Shown here piece after piece: positions 17,770-26,268 of a stretch of DNA of 64,000 bases. This DNA comes from Mucilaginibacter terrae (GTDB taxonomy: Bacteria > Bacteroidota > Bacteroidia > Sphingobacteriales > Sphingobacteriaceae): assembly GCF_031951985.1 (NCBI RefSeq), contig NZ_JAVLVU010000001.1, forward strand, positions 4,960,001 through 5,024,000. Direction: 5' to 3'. The translations under genes and the position numbers were made by a program. Position 1 is the first letter of the stretch, and every line of letters begins with the position of its first letter. The notes beneath the pieces were generated by a model. It made no database searches, was not told the origin of the DNA, and worked only from the letters and a program-made list of their open reading frames with translations.

Positions 17770-18213
17770 TTATCTGTCCGGTGTTCCACGTTCGCCTAAC
17801 TGCTTAATCAGTTCATCGGTAAACTGGCGTTCGCTCTGGTAAATTTTATTCACCTTATCGGCCGGCATGATCTTTAAAAACTCGGTATTATATTTCTTTT
17901 TAATATCAACCAGTTGCTGATCATATTGCAGATCTTTTTGCATTTGGTCTTTTGAGTTATTGTTAAGCAGGTTTACGCGTTTAGCTTTACGCACATCACT
18001 TATCTCCTGATGATACTGGCGGTACAAAGGCCAAAATTTCGACTTTTCATCGTCGGTTAATTTAAGCTGAGTATCAACGTAATTCTCCCTAATTGAAGCA
18101 AGTTTTTTATTAGGGACCGAATTGTTTCTGAAACTTGCTGGCGGTTGGCTAAACACCTCATAACCGGCAAATACCATGAAAGTAAAAAGTATATATTTAA
18201 GTAACCTGTTCAT
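17770..18213 (-). CDS. Periplasmic Spy/CpxP-like protein of the sigma locus
   Basis: 147 residues from ATG 18213. Signal peptide through EVFSQ. The mature part is helical and charged, with KLTDDEKSKFWPLYRQYHQEI, which resembles the LTxxQ-type repeat of CpxP/Spy family sensors and of small proteins found beside ECF sigma factors in Bacteroidota. The assignment is by pattern and place. It begins 10 bp after the stop of the repeat-bearing gene, third in the operon sigma, putative anti-sigma, this. It could report envelope state to the anti-sigma protein. Confidence 0.7.
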   Translation of the reverse strand: MNRLLKYILFTFMVFAGYEVFSQPPASFRNNSVPNKKLASIRENYVDTQLKLTDDEKSKFWPLYRQYHQEISDVRKAKRVNLLNNNSKDQMQKDLQYDQQLVDIKKKYNTEFLKIMPADKVNKIYQSERQFTDELIKQLGERGTPDR

Positions 18214-18222
18214 TATAATCAA

Positions 18223-19257
18223 TTATTGCACGTCAACATAATCTTGTATGGCAGCTCTCAATGCGTTGCTATCTATTTGCGTACCATCGGCAATTACTTT
18301 ATGCTCGGTTTCAGTAGCCTCTGTTTGGTTCTCTAAAAAGTTACGGATGTCATCAGTTGGCACCTCGGCTAATTGTTTGTGCAAAACACTTGCATCGTGC
18401 GAATTAAATAAAGGGGCATCGGTTAAAAATAGTGCTGCACCCAAAATGATGGCAAAACACGCAGCCGATGCGTATTTAAAAGCTGCACTTGATACCAACT
18501 TACGGATAATGCCTGTTGGCTTCAATGGCATTTGCACTACTTTTGCCTCTTCTTTATAAATAGTTTGGCTTAAAATGTTGTGCTGTAAAGTATCAAAATA
18601 TCCTGCCGGAACTTCAAATGCATTATCATTAGCCTGGGTAGCTTCCTCTAAAGCTATACGGTTTTGAATGTTACTGCTCAGCTCCTCAAAGTAACCTTGT
18701 GGTACGGTAAAGCTTTCTGTTTCACCGGCTAAAGATTCTTCGATAGCTATGCGGCTTTGAATGTTGTTGCTCAACTCTTCAAAGTAACCTTGTGGTACGG
18801 TAAAGCTTTCTGTTTCACCAGCAAGCGCTTCTTCAATAGCAATTCGGCTTTGAATATTGTTGCTCAGCTCTTCAAAATAGCCTTGCGGTACCGTAAAGCT
18901 TTCTTCATGTTCGCCTAAAGCTTGTTCTAAAGCTATGCGACTTTCAATATTGCTGCTTAATTCCTCAAAGTAATTTGTTGGAACGGTAAATGCATCGGTT
19001 TGGCCGGCCAATGCCTCTTCAATGGCAATACGGCTTTGTATATTACTGCTTAATTCTGTAAAGTAGTTTTCAGGAACTGTGAAGCCTCCGGTAAGGCCGG
19101 CTTGTTTAATTTCTTCCAAATGTACACCCGATATGATCCGCTCGCTCAAATCATTAAAGTACCCGGCAGGCACATCAAAAGCATTACCCGGTTGGGGCAG
19201 CTTTTGGCGCCAGGAATCGTCTTCCGGCAGGTCTTTATGTTCTATATCGATTTCCAT
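18223..19257 (-). CDS. Putative anti-sigma factor with seven 31-residue VPxxYF repeats
   Basis: 344 residues. The N-terminal two thirds is an array of seven copies of a unit F-x-VP-x-x-YF-x-x-L-x-x-NI-x-x-R-I-x-x-E; FxVPxxYF begins at residues 27, 59, 90, 121, 152, 183 and 214, a period of 31 (93 bp). One membrane helix lies at about 260-279, leaving about 65 residues outside. A single VPxGYF motif is seen, by memory, in many Bacteroidota proteins encoded beside ECF sigma factors; the multiplication here is unusual. Position between the sigma gene and a periplasmic protein suggests a membrane anti-sigma factor whose cytosolic repeats may bind sigma. This is inference. Confidence 0.7.
   Translation of the reverse strand: MEIDIEHKDLPEDDSWRQKLPQPGNAFDVPAGYFNDLSERIISGVHLEEIKQAGLTGGFTVPENYFTELSSNIQSRIAIEEALAGQTDAFTVPTNYFEELSSNIESRIALEQALGEHEESFTVPQGYFEELSNNIQSRIAIEEALAGETESFTVPQGYFEELSNNIQSRIAIEESLAGETESFTVPQGYFEELSSNIQNRIALEEATQANDNAFEVPAGYFDTLQHNILSQTIYKEEAKVVQMPLKPTGIIRKLVSSAAFKYASAACFAIILGAALFLTDAPLFNSHDASVLHKQLAEVPTDDIRNFLENQTEATETEHKVIADGTQIDSNALRAAIQDYVDVQ
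18595..19179 (-). repeat. 93-bp tandem repeat array inside the putative anti-sigma gene
   Basis: Seven in-frame units correspond to residues 27-221. The three units covering residues 121-213 (about 18619-18897) are nearly identical in DNA, for example the repeated CTTGTGGTACGGTAAAGC near 18697 and 18790; the outer copies have drifted. That pattern indicates recent duplication in the middle of the array. Confidence 0.9.
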
Positions 19258-19308
19258 ATCCCTCGTTTGATTGATTTGAAACTAAAAGGTTTAATGTAAT
19301 ATGAAAAA

Positions 19309-19863
19309 TTAATCGTTTGATAATAAGTGCGCTTCGATCTTTTTTACTGCCAGGTGAAAAGATGCCTTTAACGCTCCCACACTTGTACCCAGTATTTCCG
19401 AAATCTCTTCGTACTTCAAATCATCGTAATACTTCATGTTAAACACCAGTCGTTGTTTATCAGGCAGGGTAAGCAAAGCTTGTTGTAGTTTTTGCTGAAC
19501 CTTGTCGCCGCTGAGGTAAGTACTATCGGCCATTGATTCGGCCAGTTCGTACGATACATCATCCAACGAAATGTTATTCTTTTGTTTCTTTTTGTTTAAA
19601 AACGTGATGCACTCATTCGTGGCAATACGGTACATCCAGGTGTACAGTTGGGCATCGCTCCTGAAACCCGGCAGGTTTTTCCATATTTTAATAAATACGT
19701 CCTGTACCAGGTCATCGGCATCGTCATGGTCAATAACCATGCGGCGCACGTGCCAGTATATTTTTTGCTGATACTTTTTCAGCAATAAGTTAAACGCTTC
19801 GTTCCGGGTACGTTCGTCCTGAAACTTGGCAAGTATCTCGGTATCGCTAACGGATGCTGACAT
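19309..19863 (-). CDS. ECF-type RNA polymerase sigma factor
   Basis: 184 residues. Region 2 is present (ADDLVQDVFIKIWKNLPGF, with YTWMYRIATNECITF) and region 4 ends the protein (YEEISEILGTSVGALKASFH). Regions 1.1 and 3 are absent, as in ECF factors. It directs RNA polymerase to a specific promoter set, unknown here. It leads an operon with the repeat-bearing membrane protein 51 bp downstream and the Spy-like protein, the usual sigma / anti-sigma layout of Bacteroidota. Confidence 0.93.
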   Translation of the reverse strand: MSASVSDTEILAKFQDERTRNEAFNLLLKKYQQKIYWHVRRMVIDHDDADDLVQDVFIKIWKNLPGFRSDAQLYTWMYRIATNECITFLNKKKQKNNISLDDVSYELAESMADSTYLSGDKVQQKLQQALLTLPDKQRLVFNMKYYDDLKYEEISEILGTSVGALKASFHLAVKKIEAHLLSND

Positions 19864-20023
19864 CTAAATTTATATCTGTTGGATGGATGTTAACGTGATA
19901 GGTTTAATGCTAAACCTTTTATTTTAACAATTAAGCTAAGTTATAAAAATGTTTTTATTTAGCTAATTATAGTAAACAAGGTAAATAGATCTCTCGAAAA
20001 ATTATGGGTAGCACTATTCCGCT

Positions 20024-20125
20024 CTTCAGAGGGGTAGGGGTATGTTTTTTCATGCCGGAAAGTTTGCTAAACACACCCCTGCTAACGCTCTATGCTAACC
20101 CGCCCCCTCTCAAGAGGGGAAGAAA
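20024..20125. repeat. Intergenic palindromic repeat
   Basis: CCCCTCT (20104-20110) and AGAGGGG (20113-20119) form a hairpin, and TCAGAGGGGTAGGGGTATG with ACACACCCCTGCTAAC extends the inverted pattern further left. No gene lies in 19864-20139 apart from this element. It resembles the repeats at 12.4 and 13.4 kb in composition and placement but not in exact sequence. Confidence 0.55.
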
Positions 20126-20139
20126 AGCATACAAGCTAA

Positions 20140-20604
20140 TTACGCCTTTAATAAATCGAGTACCTGTTGTGATGAGTTTTTGGTATCAACCTTATTTATC
20201 ACGTGGCTTATAACACCTTCGGGATCTATTATAAATGTGGTGCGTACGGTGCCCATATAAACTTTACCATACATGTTTTTTTCGCCCCAAACGCCGTAAG
20301 CGGTCACAATTTTTTGCTCCGGGTCGGCAATAAGGGTAAACGGCAAATTGTATTTGGTCTCGAATTTTTTGTGCGATTTTTCATTGTCAATGCTCACGCC
20401 AATCACCTCAAAACCTTGTGAGGTTAAAAACTGGTAATTGTCGCGGAAATCGCATGATTCGGCTGTACAGCCGGGCGTATCATCTTTGGGGTAGAAGTAC
20501 AGGATAACGGTTTTGCCTTTAAAATCGGCCAGTGATACTTCTTTGCCATTCTGGTCTTTGGCGGTAAACTCGGGGGCTTTATCGCCCGCTTTTAATGTCG
20601 ACAT
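20140..20604 (-). CDS. bcp: Thiol peroxidase of the Bcp/PrxQ family
   Basis: 154 residues from ATG 20604. A longer open frame would overlap the M23 peptidase gene, and MSTLKAGDKAPEF is the normal start. DDTPGCTAESCDFRD gives the peroxidatic Cys46 and resolving Cys51 in C-x4-C spacing. The enzyme reduces peroxides with electrons from thioredoxin in the cytosol. It begins 17 bp after the stop of the M23 gene on the same strand, so it may be co-transcribed with it. Confidence 0.95.
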   Translation of the reverse strand: MSTLKAGDKAPEFTAKDQNGKEVSLADFKGKTVILYFYPKDDTPGCTAESCDFRDNYQFLTSQGFEVIGVSIDNEKSHKKFETKYNLPFTLIADPEQKIVTAYGVWGEKNMYGKVYMGTVRTTFIIDPEGVISHVINKVDTKNSSQQVLDLLKA

Positions 20605-20620
20605 AGTAGTAGTGTAAGTT

Positions 20621-22333
20621 TTATCGGTTAAAAGTAGCTTTATATTGAGCAACATTGTCTTTGGCATCGGTAACGGTTACTTCAAACTCGTGCTTGCCTG
20701 CGCCAACGTTCTCATCAAAGGTATATTTAAAAATACGTGTTTTATAATCCTGGGTAAGCAAAACCCACTTGCCGTCAATTTTAGCAACAACCGATTTTAT
20801 GCCCGACAGATCATCACTTGCCCTAAGCGTAATGCTTCGTACAGCTGCAAGGTTAGCACCATCTTTAATGTTAATGGGCGTAATGCGCGGCGCAGTAGTA
20901 TCAACCTTAATATAAAAATCGCCAAAGCCGGCCGGTTTGGCCTTTACGTAGCCGTTCTCATATTTTCCACCTACGCTGCCGCTAAGTGCATTTACAATAA
21001 CGGCTTTGTTGGCTAAATGCCCAATGGAGGCATCGGGTTTTATCCAAACCTCAATGTTTTCGTGGATAGGGGTAAGGCGGTTATGAATACGGTGCGTGGC
21101 CGAAAATGCACCGGGTTTAGCCGGTTGGGTGCTGTACTGAAAATCGAGATCGTCATACAAATTTCCGGATTCTACAATTACTTTAACCGGGCCGTTGTTA
21201 AACTCATTACGCTGATTGTAGTTGAATTTGGTACCTGTATAATTTACCACCGGGCGGTCTTTAGGAATGCTGGATTGTACTTTTAGTTTGAGCGATGATG
21301 TGTTACCGGCCACATCTTTTACTAAATACTCCACATCATGCAGTAAGGTATCGCGGAAACTCATGATGCCCCGGTTTTCTGATTGCGGGTAAATGGTAAT
21401 ATGGCTGCCGGGTGGGATGAAACATTTTTGAATCCAGCGGTGTGACTGTATATATTGCGGGTAATCGATATATCCGTTTATGGCATGGGTTTGATCGAAC
21501 GCAAAACGCTCAACGGCAAAAGTGTAAACCGTTTTGCCGTCTAATTTAAGTTCGAGCGAGTAAATGCCATTGCGGTTGGCCGATGAATTGTTCACGTCGT
21601 TGGCGGTAATACCAAAGCCAATATCGCCACTCAAAAACAGGGTTTGCGGTTTGGTTAAACGGTAATTGCCCGAAGCACCGGTAACGGCATACGGTTCGCG
21701 AAAGGTATTCTCGCTGAAAGGCCTGCCGTTTAAATGATAAACGCTGATGCCGCTTATGGCAGGCGGAATATTATCAGGTATTGTCAATCCAAACAGTTGT
21801 GGATTGATGGTTTCTTCGGTAAGCGAATCTCTCAACTCAAAGTGCAGGTGAGGGCCGCCCGATGCACCTGTATTGCCCGATATGGCAATAAGCTGCCCCT
21901 TGGTTACCGGGAACTGAAACGGCTGCAGTTTAAAATCAATTTCAAAGCTTTGATGCTCGTACTGGTATTTGCGCACGGCGGCGGCCAGTTCGGGCGTTAA
22001 ATGATCAAGGTGGGCGTATACCGAGGTGTAGCCGTTAGGGTGGGTTAAGTATACCGCATTACCAAAACCACCTAATTGTACCCTTAACCGCGACACGTAA
22101 CCATACATGGCGGCATGCACCGGGAAGCCAATTTGCCGGTTGGTCCTGAAATCGAGCCCGGAGTGGAAATGGTTTCCGCGTAACTCGCCAAAGGAACCGG
22201 CGGTGCTTGGCGGCAGATCTAACGGATACTGGAATACGCCTTTAGGGTAGGGTTTACTTTGAATAACCTCTTGCGCCCGGATGCTGTGTAATGTAGTAAG
22301 GCATCCGAGCAGGCAAAATAGTTTTTTTAGCAT
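20621..22333 (-). CDS. Exported M23-family metallopeptidase
   Basis: 570 residues from ATG 22333. Signal peptide ending near HSIRAQ. The LytM/M23 domain lies at about 45-170: HSGLDF (H57, D61), SVYAHLDHL (H108) and HLHFEL (H162, H164) are the zinc and catalytic residues. All are intact, so peptidoglycan hydrolysis is likely. The remaining 400 residues are beta-rich, ending in an Ig-like segment, and may place the enzyme at the wall. It follows the FAH-fold gene by 6 bp. Confidence 0.9.
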   Translation of the reverse strand: MLKKLFCLLGCLTTLHSIRAQEVIQSKPYPKGVFQYPLDLPPSTAGSFGELRGNHFHSGLDFRTNRQIGFPVHAAMYGYVSRLRVQLGGFGNAVYLTHPNGYTSVYAHLDHLTPELAAAVRKYQYEHQSFEIDFKLQPFQFPVTKGQLIAISGNTGASGGPHLHFELRDSLTEETINPQLFGLTIPDNIPPAISGISVYHLNGRPFSENTFREPYAVTGASGNYRLTKPQTLFLSGDIGFGITANDVNNSSANRNGIYSLELKLDGKTVYTFAVERFAFDQTHAINGYIDYPQYIQSHRWIQKCFIPPGSHITIYPQSENRGIMSFRDTLLHDVEYLVKDVAGNTSSLKLKVQSSIPKDRPVVNYTGTKFNYNQRNEFNNGPVKVIVESGNLYDDLDFQYSTQPAKPGAFSATHRIHNRLTPIHENIEVWIKPDASIGHLANKAVIVNALSGSVGGKYENGYVKAKPAGFGDFYIKVDTTAPRITPINIKDGANLAAVRSITLRASDDLSGIKSVVAKIDGKWVLLTQDYKTRIFKYTFDENVGAGKHEFEVTVTDAKDNVAQYKATFNR

Positions 22334-22339
22334 CAATAA

Positions 22340-22951
22340 TTATTTAACGTGAAAATCGAGTAATTTTTGTCCGTCCAGATAACCCTCTAAATGGTCACCT
22401 TGTTTTACGGCCGATACACCTTCAGGTGTGCCGGTGAAAATTAAATCGCCTTTTTTCAGCGTAATGTATTGAGATACAAATGCTATTAAGCGTTCAAAAG
22501 AAAATAATAAATCTTTAGTATTGCCGTCTTGGCGGGTTTGCCCGTTAATGTCGAGCTTGAGGTTAAGGTTATACAAATCGGCAAACTGTGCTTTGGGCAA
22601 AAAGTTGCTGATAGGAGCCGAGCCATCAAAACCCTTGGCAAGTTCCCAGGGCAGGCCTTTTTCTTTATGGCGGGCTTGAATGTCGCGGGCGGTAAAGTCA
22701 ATTCCTAAACCAATTTCATCATAATAATCGGCCGCAAATTTCTCGCTGATGTGCTTGCCTTCTTTACAAACTTTCAAAACCAGTTCTATCTCGTGGTGTA
22801 CATCCTGCGAAAAATCGGGCAGGTAAAACGGTTTATTGTCTTTAAGCAGGGCGGTATCGGGCTTCATAAATATGACCGGTGTGGTAGGTACCGGGTTATT
22901 TAGTTCTTTGGCATGCTCGGCGTAGTTGCGGCCTATGGCTATAATCTTCAT
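22340..22951 (-). CDS. Fumarylacetoacetate-hydrolase-fold protein
   Basis: 203 residues, the short single-domain form. KIIAIGRNYAEHAKELNNP opens the family fold; HHEIELVLKV carries the metal-binding glutamates and GLGIDFTARDIQ follows. Relatives act as acylpyruvase, oxaloacetate decarboxylase or 2-keto-acid hydratase; the substrate is not determined by sequence. It heads a tight minus-strand set with the M23 peptidase and bcp, an unrelated trio, so the grouping tells little about function. A TAGATTTG box at 22971-22978 may be its promoter. Confidence 0.9.
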   Translation of the reverse strand: MKIIAIGRNYAEHAKELNNPVPTTPVIFMKPDTALLKDNKPFYLPDFSQDVHHEIELVLKVCKEGKHISEKFAADYYDEIGLGIDFTARDIQARHKEKGLPWELAKGFDGSAPISNFLPKAQFADLYNLNLKLDINGQTRQDGNTKDLLFSFERLIAFVSQYITLKKGDLIFTGTPEGVSAVKQGDHLEGYLDGQKLLDFHVK

Positions 22952-22970
22952 ACAATATTTGAGTAAAGTT

Positions 22971-22978
22971 CAAATCTA
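22971..22978 (-). promoter_or_regulatory. Candidate -7 box for the FAH/M23/bcp operon
   Basis: On the minus strand this is TAGATTTG, an exact TAnnTTTG match 19 bp before the ATG at 22951. No good -33 TTG was found at the usual distance. Confidence 0.4.
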
Positions 22979-23194
22979 TAAAATTATTCAACTCAGAATG
23001 GCTGTAATTTAGGTTAAAGATTATTTTATTAATATTTATAATAATATTTTAATAAATAATGATGGAGGGTTATTTGTATGTATAATTAATGTAACAGATA
23101 TGTTATAGTTATAACTTATGGGTGTAATAATATCTTATAGTTGTATATTCGAACTCCCTAAAGCCATTTGATTTAATATTAATACTTATCCACC

Positions 23195-23398
23195 ATGGCC
23201 GAACAAGCGGTGTGTTGCCCCAAATGCAAAAAGCCATTCAGTTACCGTGTACCACGGGGGGCTTTAATTAAATTATTTTTGTTTTTTTTGCCTTTAAGGC
23301 GTTATTTCTGCAGCTCATGCTTTAAAAAGAAATACGTATGGTATAGCGGTGGTGAAAGGCATTCAAGTAAACAGCACCGCACACATCAGTCTGCCTGA
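23195..23398 (+). CDS. Small zinc-ribbon protein
   Basis: 67 residues. CCPKCKKPF near the start and CSSCFKKK about 30 residues later give two C-x2-C knuckles able to bind one zinc. The tail is basic and His-rich. No domain beyond the ribbon is recognised. ATG 23195 is the only start before the first knuckle. It is isolated between an A/T-rich gap (22952-23194, no other feature seen) and the convergent sorting-domain gene. Confidence 0.65.
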   Translation: MAEQAVCCPKCKKPFSYRVPRGALIKLFLFFLPLRRYFCSSCFKKKYVWYSGGERHSSKQHRTHQSA

Positions 23399-23418
23399 GA
23401 ATAAAAGAAAGGTTTTGC

Positions 23419-23937
23419 TTAGAGTATGGTAATGCGCTTAATTACCGATTCGGTACCCACCATTACCCGTAAAAAGTAAAAGCCGCTGGTAAGCCGGTAG
23501 CTGGTAAGGTCGCGCGTAAACTTTTGTTCGCCCGAGTCAACCCGTTCCGAAAACAGGGTAGCCACGTTATTTCCTAAAACATCTACAATTTTAATAGTTA
23601 CATTGGTATTGCGCGATAGCATGTACTTCAAATTGATCTGCTGGTCGCGCTCGCTTACTGTTGTAGGGAAAATTTGTACGTTGCTTAAAAGTTTATCGGC
23701 GGGTACCGGTATGGTTGGTTTAATATTAGCATAAGGCGAAGGCTTTATTTGTGGCATGGTGCCAGTTGCCAACCCGTTTTTTAAATAAGAGTTTTTTTGA
23801 GGCTTAGGTTGTTTACGATTATAAACCGTATCGGCCTTTGGCCTTTTACCCGGACCAAAAGTAAAGGCAAAGTTTATGGATACTGCTACTGCAATTATTA
23901 TTATCCATAAATGATTAAAAGTATATCTTTGCCCCAT
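23419..23937 (-). CDS. Small exported protein with type IX secretion sorting domain
   Basis: 172 residues from ATG 23937; the open frame runs 29 codons further, but those codons overlap the proposed promoter box at 23952-23959. A signal-anchor-like helix is at about 8-27, then a Pro-rich linker. Residues 90-172 are the C-terminal sorting domain: FPTTVSERDQQINLKY, VTIKIVDVLGNNV and FYFLRVMVGTESVIKRITIL in pattern. Such domains send proteins through the type IX system; here almost nothing precedes the domain, so the cargo is the domain itself. Confidence 0.8.
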   Translation of the reverse strand: MGQRYTFNHLWIIIIAVAVSINFAFTFGPGKRPKADTVYNRKQPKPQKNSYLKNGLATGTMPQIKPSPYANIKPTIPVPADKLLSNVQIFPTTVSERDQQINLKYMLSRNTNVTIKIVDVLGNNVATLFSERVDSGEQKFTRDLTSYRLTSGFYFLRVMVGTESVIKRITIL

Positions 23938-23951
23938 ATTTACATTTAATA

Positions 23952-23959
23952 CAAAGGTA
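23952..23959 (-). promoter_or_regulatory. -7 box of the sorting-domain gene
   Basis: TACCTTTG on the minus strand, an exact TAnnTTTG match. It lies 14 bp upstream of the chosen ATG, which supports that start over the upstream in-frame codons. Confidence 0.5.
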
Positions 23960-24133
23960 CTAATAAAACAATTACCCGTTAACGTGTATAAAGTACATAT
24001 ATTAATTTTAACAAATTTTAACAAAAATTAGTTTTACGGGTTAAGTTAGTAAAATGTTTGCTTTTTACAGGCATTCAGTGGTTTAAGTGTAATTAGTCAC
24101 TCGTTCTATTTTGATAATTTTTTATATTTAAAA

Positions 24134-26089
24134 GTGTCATCACATCATAAAGATCTGCAAAAACTGACAGCCGCCGGGCTGCTCATCAGTTTAGGTATTA
24201 TCTATGGCGACATAGGTACGTCTCCCTTATACGTTTTTAAGGCCATTATTGGCGAGGGCAACCGGATTAGGGAAGACGTTGTTTTGGGCGGGGTTTCGTT
24301 AATATTCTGGACGCTTACCCTGCAAACCACCATTAAGTATGTAATTATAACCCTGCAGGCCGATAACAAGGGCGAGGGGGGGATATTCTCTTTGTTTTCG
24401 TTAGTAAGGCGGCGTGCCAAGTGGCTCATTGTACCGGCTATTTTAGGTGGCTGTGCCTTGCTGGCAGATGGCATTATTACCCCGCCAATTACCATATCGT
24501 CGGCCATTGAGGGTTTACATGCCAAATACCCTAATGTGCCAACCATGCAGGTGGTAATGATCATTATTGCCGGCTTATTCTTTATACAGCAATTTGGTAC
24601 ATCGTTAGTGGGCAAGGCATTCGGGCCAATAATGTTTTTGTGGTTTACCATGATGGGGGTGTTGGGTATTATGTATATCGTCCAAATGCCATCTATCATT
24701 AAGGCGCTTAACCCTTATTATGCGGTTCATCTTTTAACCTCTGTAAACCACGTAGTTGCTTTCAGCGTTTTAGGCGCTGTATTTTTGTGTACTACAGGTG
24801 CCGAGGCTTTATACTCAGATTTAGGACACTGCGGCCGTTCAAACATACGTGTGAGCTGGATCTATGTAAAAACCTGCCTTATTTTAAATTATTTAGGCCA
24901 GGCTGTTTGGTTAATGCAACGCAGCGGGCAAGAGATAAACCTGAATATTCAAAATCCTTTTTACCAGATCATGCCTCCGGGCTTCCTCATTTTTGGTATT
25001 GGTATAGCCACCGTGGCAGCCGTTATTGCCAGCCAGGCTTTAATATCAGGCTCCTATACGTTAATATCTGAGGCCGTGAGACTTAACTTGTGGCCTAAGG
25101 TAAAAATCAACTACCCATCTGAGCAAAAAGGCCAGTTATATGTACCCAGCATTAACTGGATCATGTGTGCCGGCTGTATTGGTGTGGTTTGGCTGTTTAA
25201 AGAATCGGCCAAAATGGAAGCAGCTTACGGTTTAAGTATAACTGTTGCCATGTTAATGACCACTATACTGGTTTCAAAATTCCTTAAACGCCGTAAGGTA
25301 CCAACGTATTTGATATGGTTGTTTTTGGCCGTTTACTTTTTGGTTGAAGGCATTTTCTTATACGGTAACCTCAAGAAATTTGTTGATGGTGGCTGGTTTA
25401 CGTTAAGCATTGGCCTGTTACTGTTTGGGGTGATGTGGAGCTGGCATACCGCGCGCCGTATACGTAACCGTTATGTGAAGTTTGTAGAGGTAGAAGATTA
25501 CTACGAGATACTAAAAGAGCTTAGCGATGATGATAGTGTGCCTAAATATGCCTCACAACTGGTATATCTTACCAGTGCTAACTTTAACTCCGAGCTTGAA
25601 TCGAAAATTATTTACTCTATATTACAAAAGCAACCCAAACGGGCCGATGTGTATTGGCTGGTGCATGTTGACGTAATGGACGAACCTTATACCCGTGACT
25701 ATGAGGTTGACTTTTTGGTGCCTAACAAGGTTATCCGTATCGACTTTAAACTGGGTTTCCGTGTGGAGCAGCAAATTAACCTCTTGTTTCGTAAGGTTGT
25801 AGAAGACCTGGTTAAAAAGGGCGAGGTTGATATTACCAGTAAATATACATCACTTAATAAGCGCAAAATTGTGGGCGATTTCCGCTTTGTGGTAATTGAG
25901 AAAGTGCTGTCGCGTTCGCACAGCCTATCTTTTTATGAACGGGTAATTATGGTGGTATACAATCAGCTTAAAAAGGTAAGTATATCCGAAGAGCGGGGTT
26001 TTGGTTTGGATCTGAGCTTTGTAACGGTTGAAAAAGTACCCCTCATGCTGGCCGACCCTGAAAGTGTAGAGATAAACCGGGTGGTGTAA
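24134..26089 (+). CDS. kup: KUP-family potassium uptake protein
   Basis: 651 residues from a GTG at 24134. GIIYGDIGTSPLYVFKAI is the family signature, followed by about twelve membrane helices (to about 440) and the soluble C-terminal domain. It imports K+ with H+ across the inner membrane. No regulatory RNA is obvious in the leader. The gene stands alone. Confidence 0.95.
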   Translation: MSSHHKDLQKLTAAGLLISLGIIYGDIGTSPLYVFKAIIGEGNRIREDVVLGGVSLIFWTLTLQTTIKYVIITLQADNKGEGGIFSLFSLVRRRAKWLIVPAILGGCALLADGIITPPITISSAIEGLHAKYPNVPTMQVVMIIIAGLFFIQQFGTSLVGKAFGPIMFLWFTMMGVLGIMYIVQMPSIIKALNPYYAVHLLTSVNHVVAFSVLGAVFLCTTGAEALYSDLGHCGRSNIRVSWIYVKTCLILNYLGQAVWLMQRSGQEINLNIQNPFYQIMPPGFLIFGIGIATVAAVIASQALISGSYTLISEAVRLNLWPKVKINYPSEQKGQLYVPSINWIMCAGCIGVVWLFKESAKMEAAYGLSITVAMLMTTILVSKFLKRRKVPTYLIWLFLAVYFLVEGIFLYGNLKKFVDGGWFTLSIGLLLFGVMWSWHTARRIRNRYVKFVEVEDYYEILKELSDDDSVPKYASQLVYLTSANFNSELESKIIYSILQKQPKRADVYWLVHVDVMDEPYTRDYEVDFLVPNKVIRIDFKLGFRVEQQINLLFRKVVEDLVKKGEVDITSKYTSLNKRKIVGDFRFVVIEKVLSRSHSLSFYERVIMVVYNQLKKVSISEERGFGLDLSFVTVEKVPLMLADPESVEINRVV

Positions 26090-26108
26090 GGTTATCAAAT
26101 TTCATTAT

Positions 26109-26190
26109 TGTCATTTCGAACGATAGAGAGAAATCTTATACGCGCGATTGAAGCGATGTTTAAGATTTTTCGTTACCATCCGAAATGGCA
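26109..26190. repeat. Dispersed inverted repeat downstream of kup
   Basis: TGTCATTTCG (26109-26118) and CGAAATGGCA (26181-26190) are near-perfect inverted ends, with AAATCTTA and TAAGATTT nested inside. By memory, elements with TGTCATTTCGA ends and an AGAAATCT core are common between genes in Sphingobacteriaceae. It separates kup from the convergent PAP2 gene and could fold as a long hairpin. Confidence 0.65.
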
Positions 26191-26268
26191 TTTTTTGTAT
26201 TTATATATCTCATATTCGTGAAATTCGAGAGAGTTCGCTTTTAAGATAAGCACAAATATTGTGTCTGT

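Noticed and set aside
18595..19179. CRISPR-like or mobile repeat at the 93-bp array
   Set aside because: Units are in frame, contiguous without spacers and encode a consistent protein motif, so it is a coding tandem repeat.
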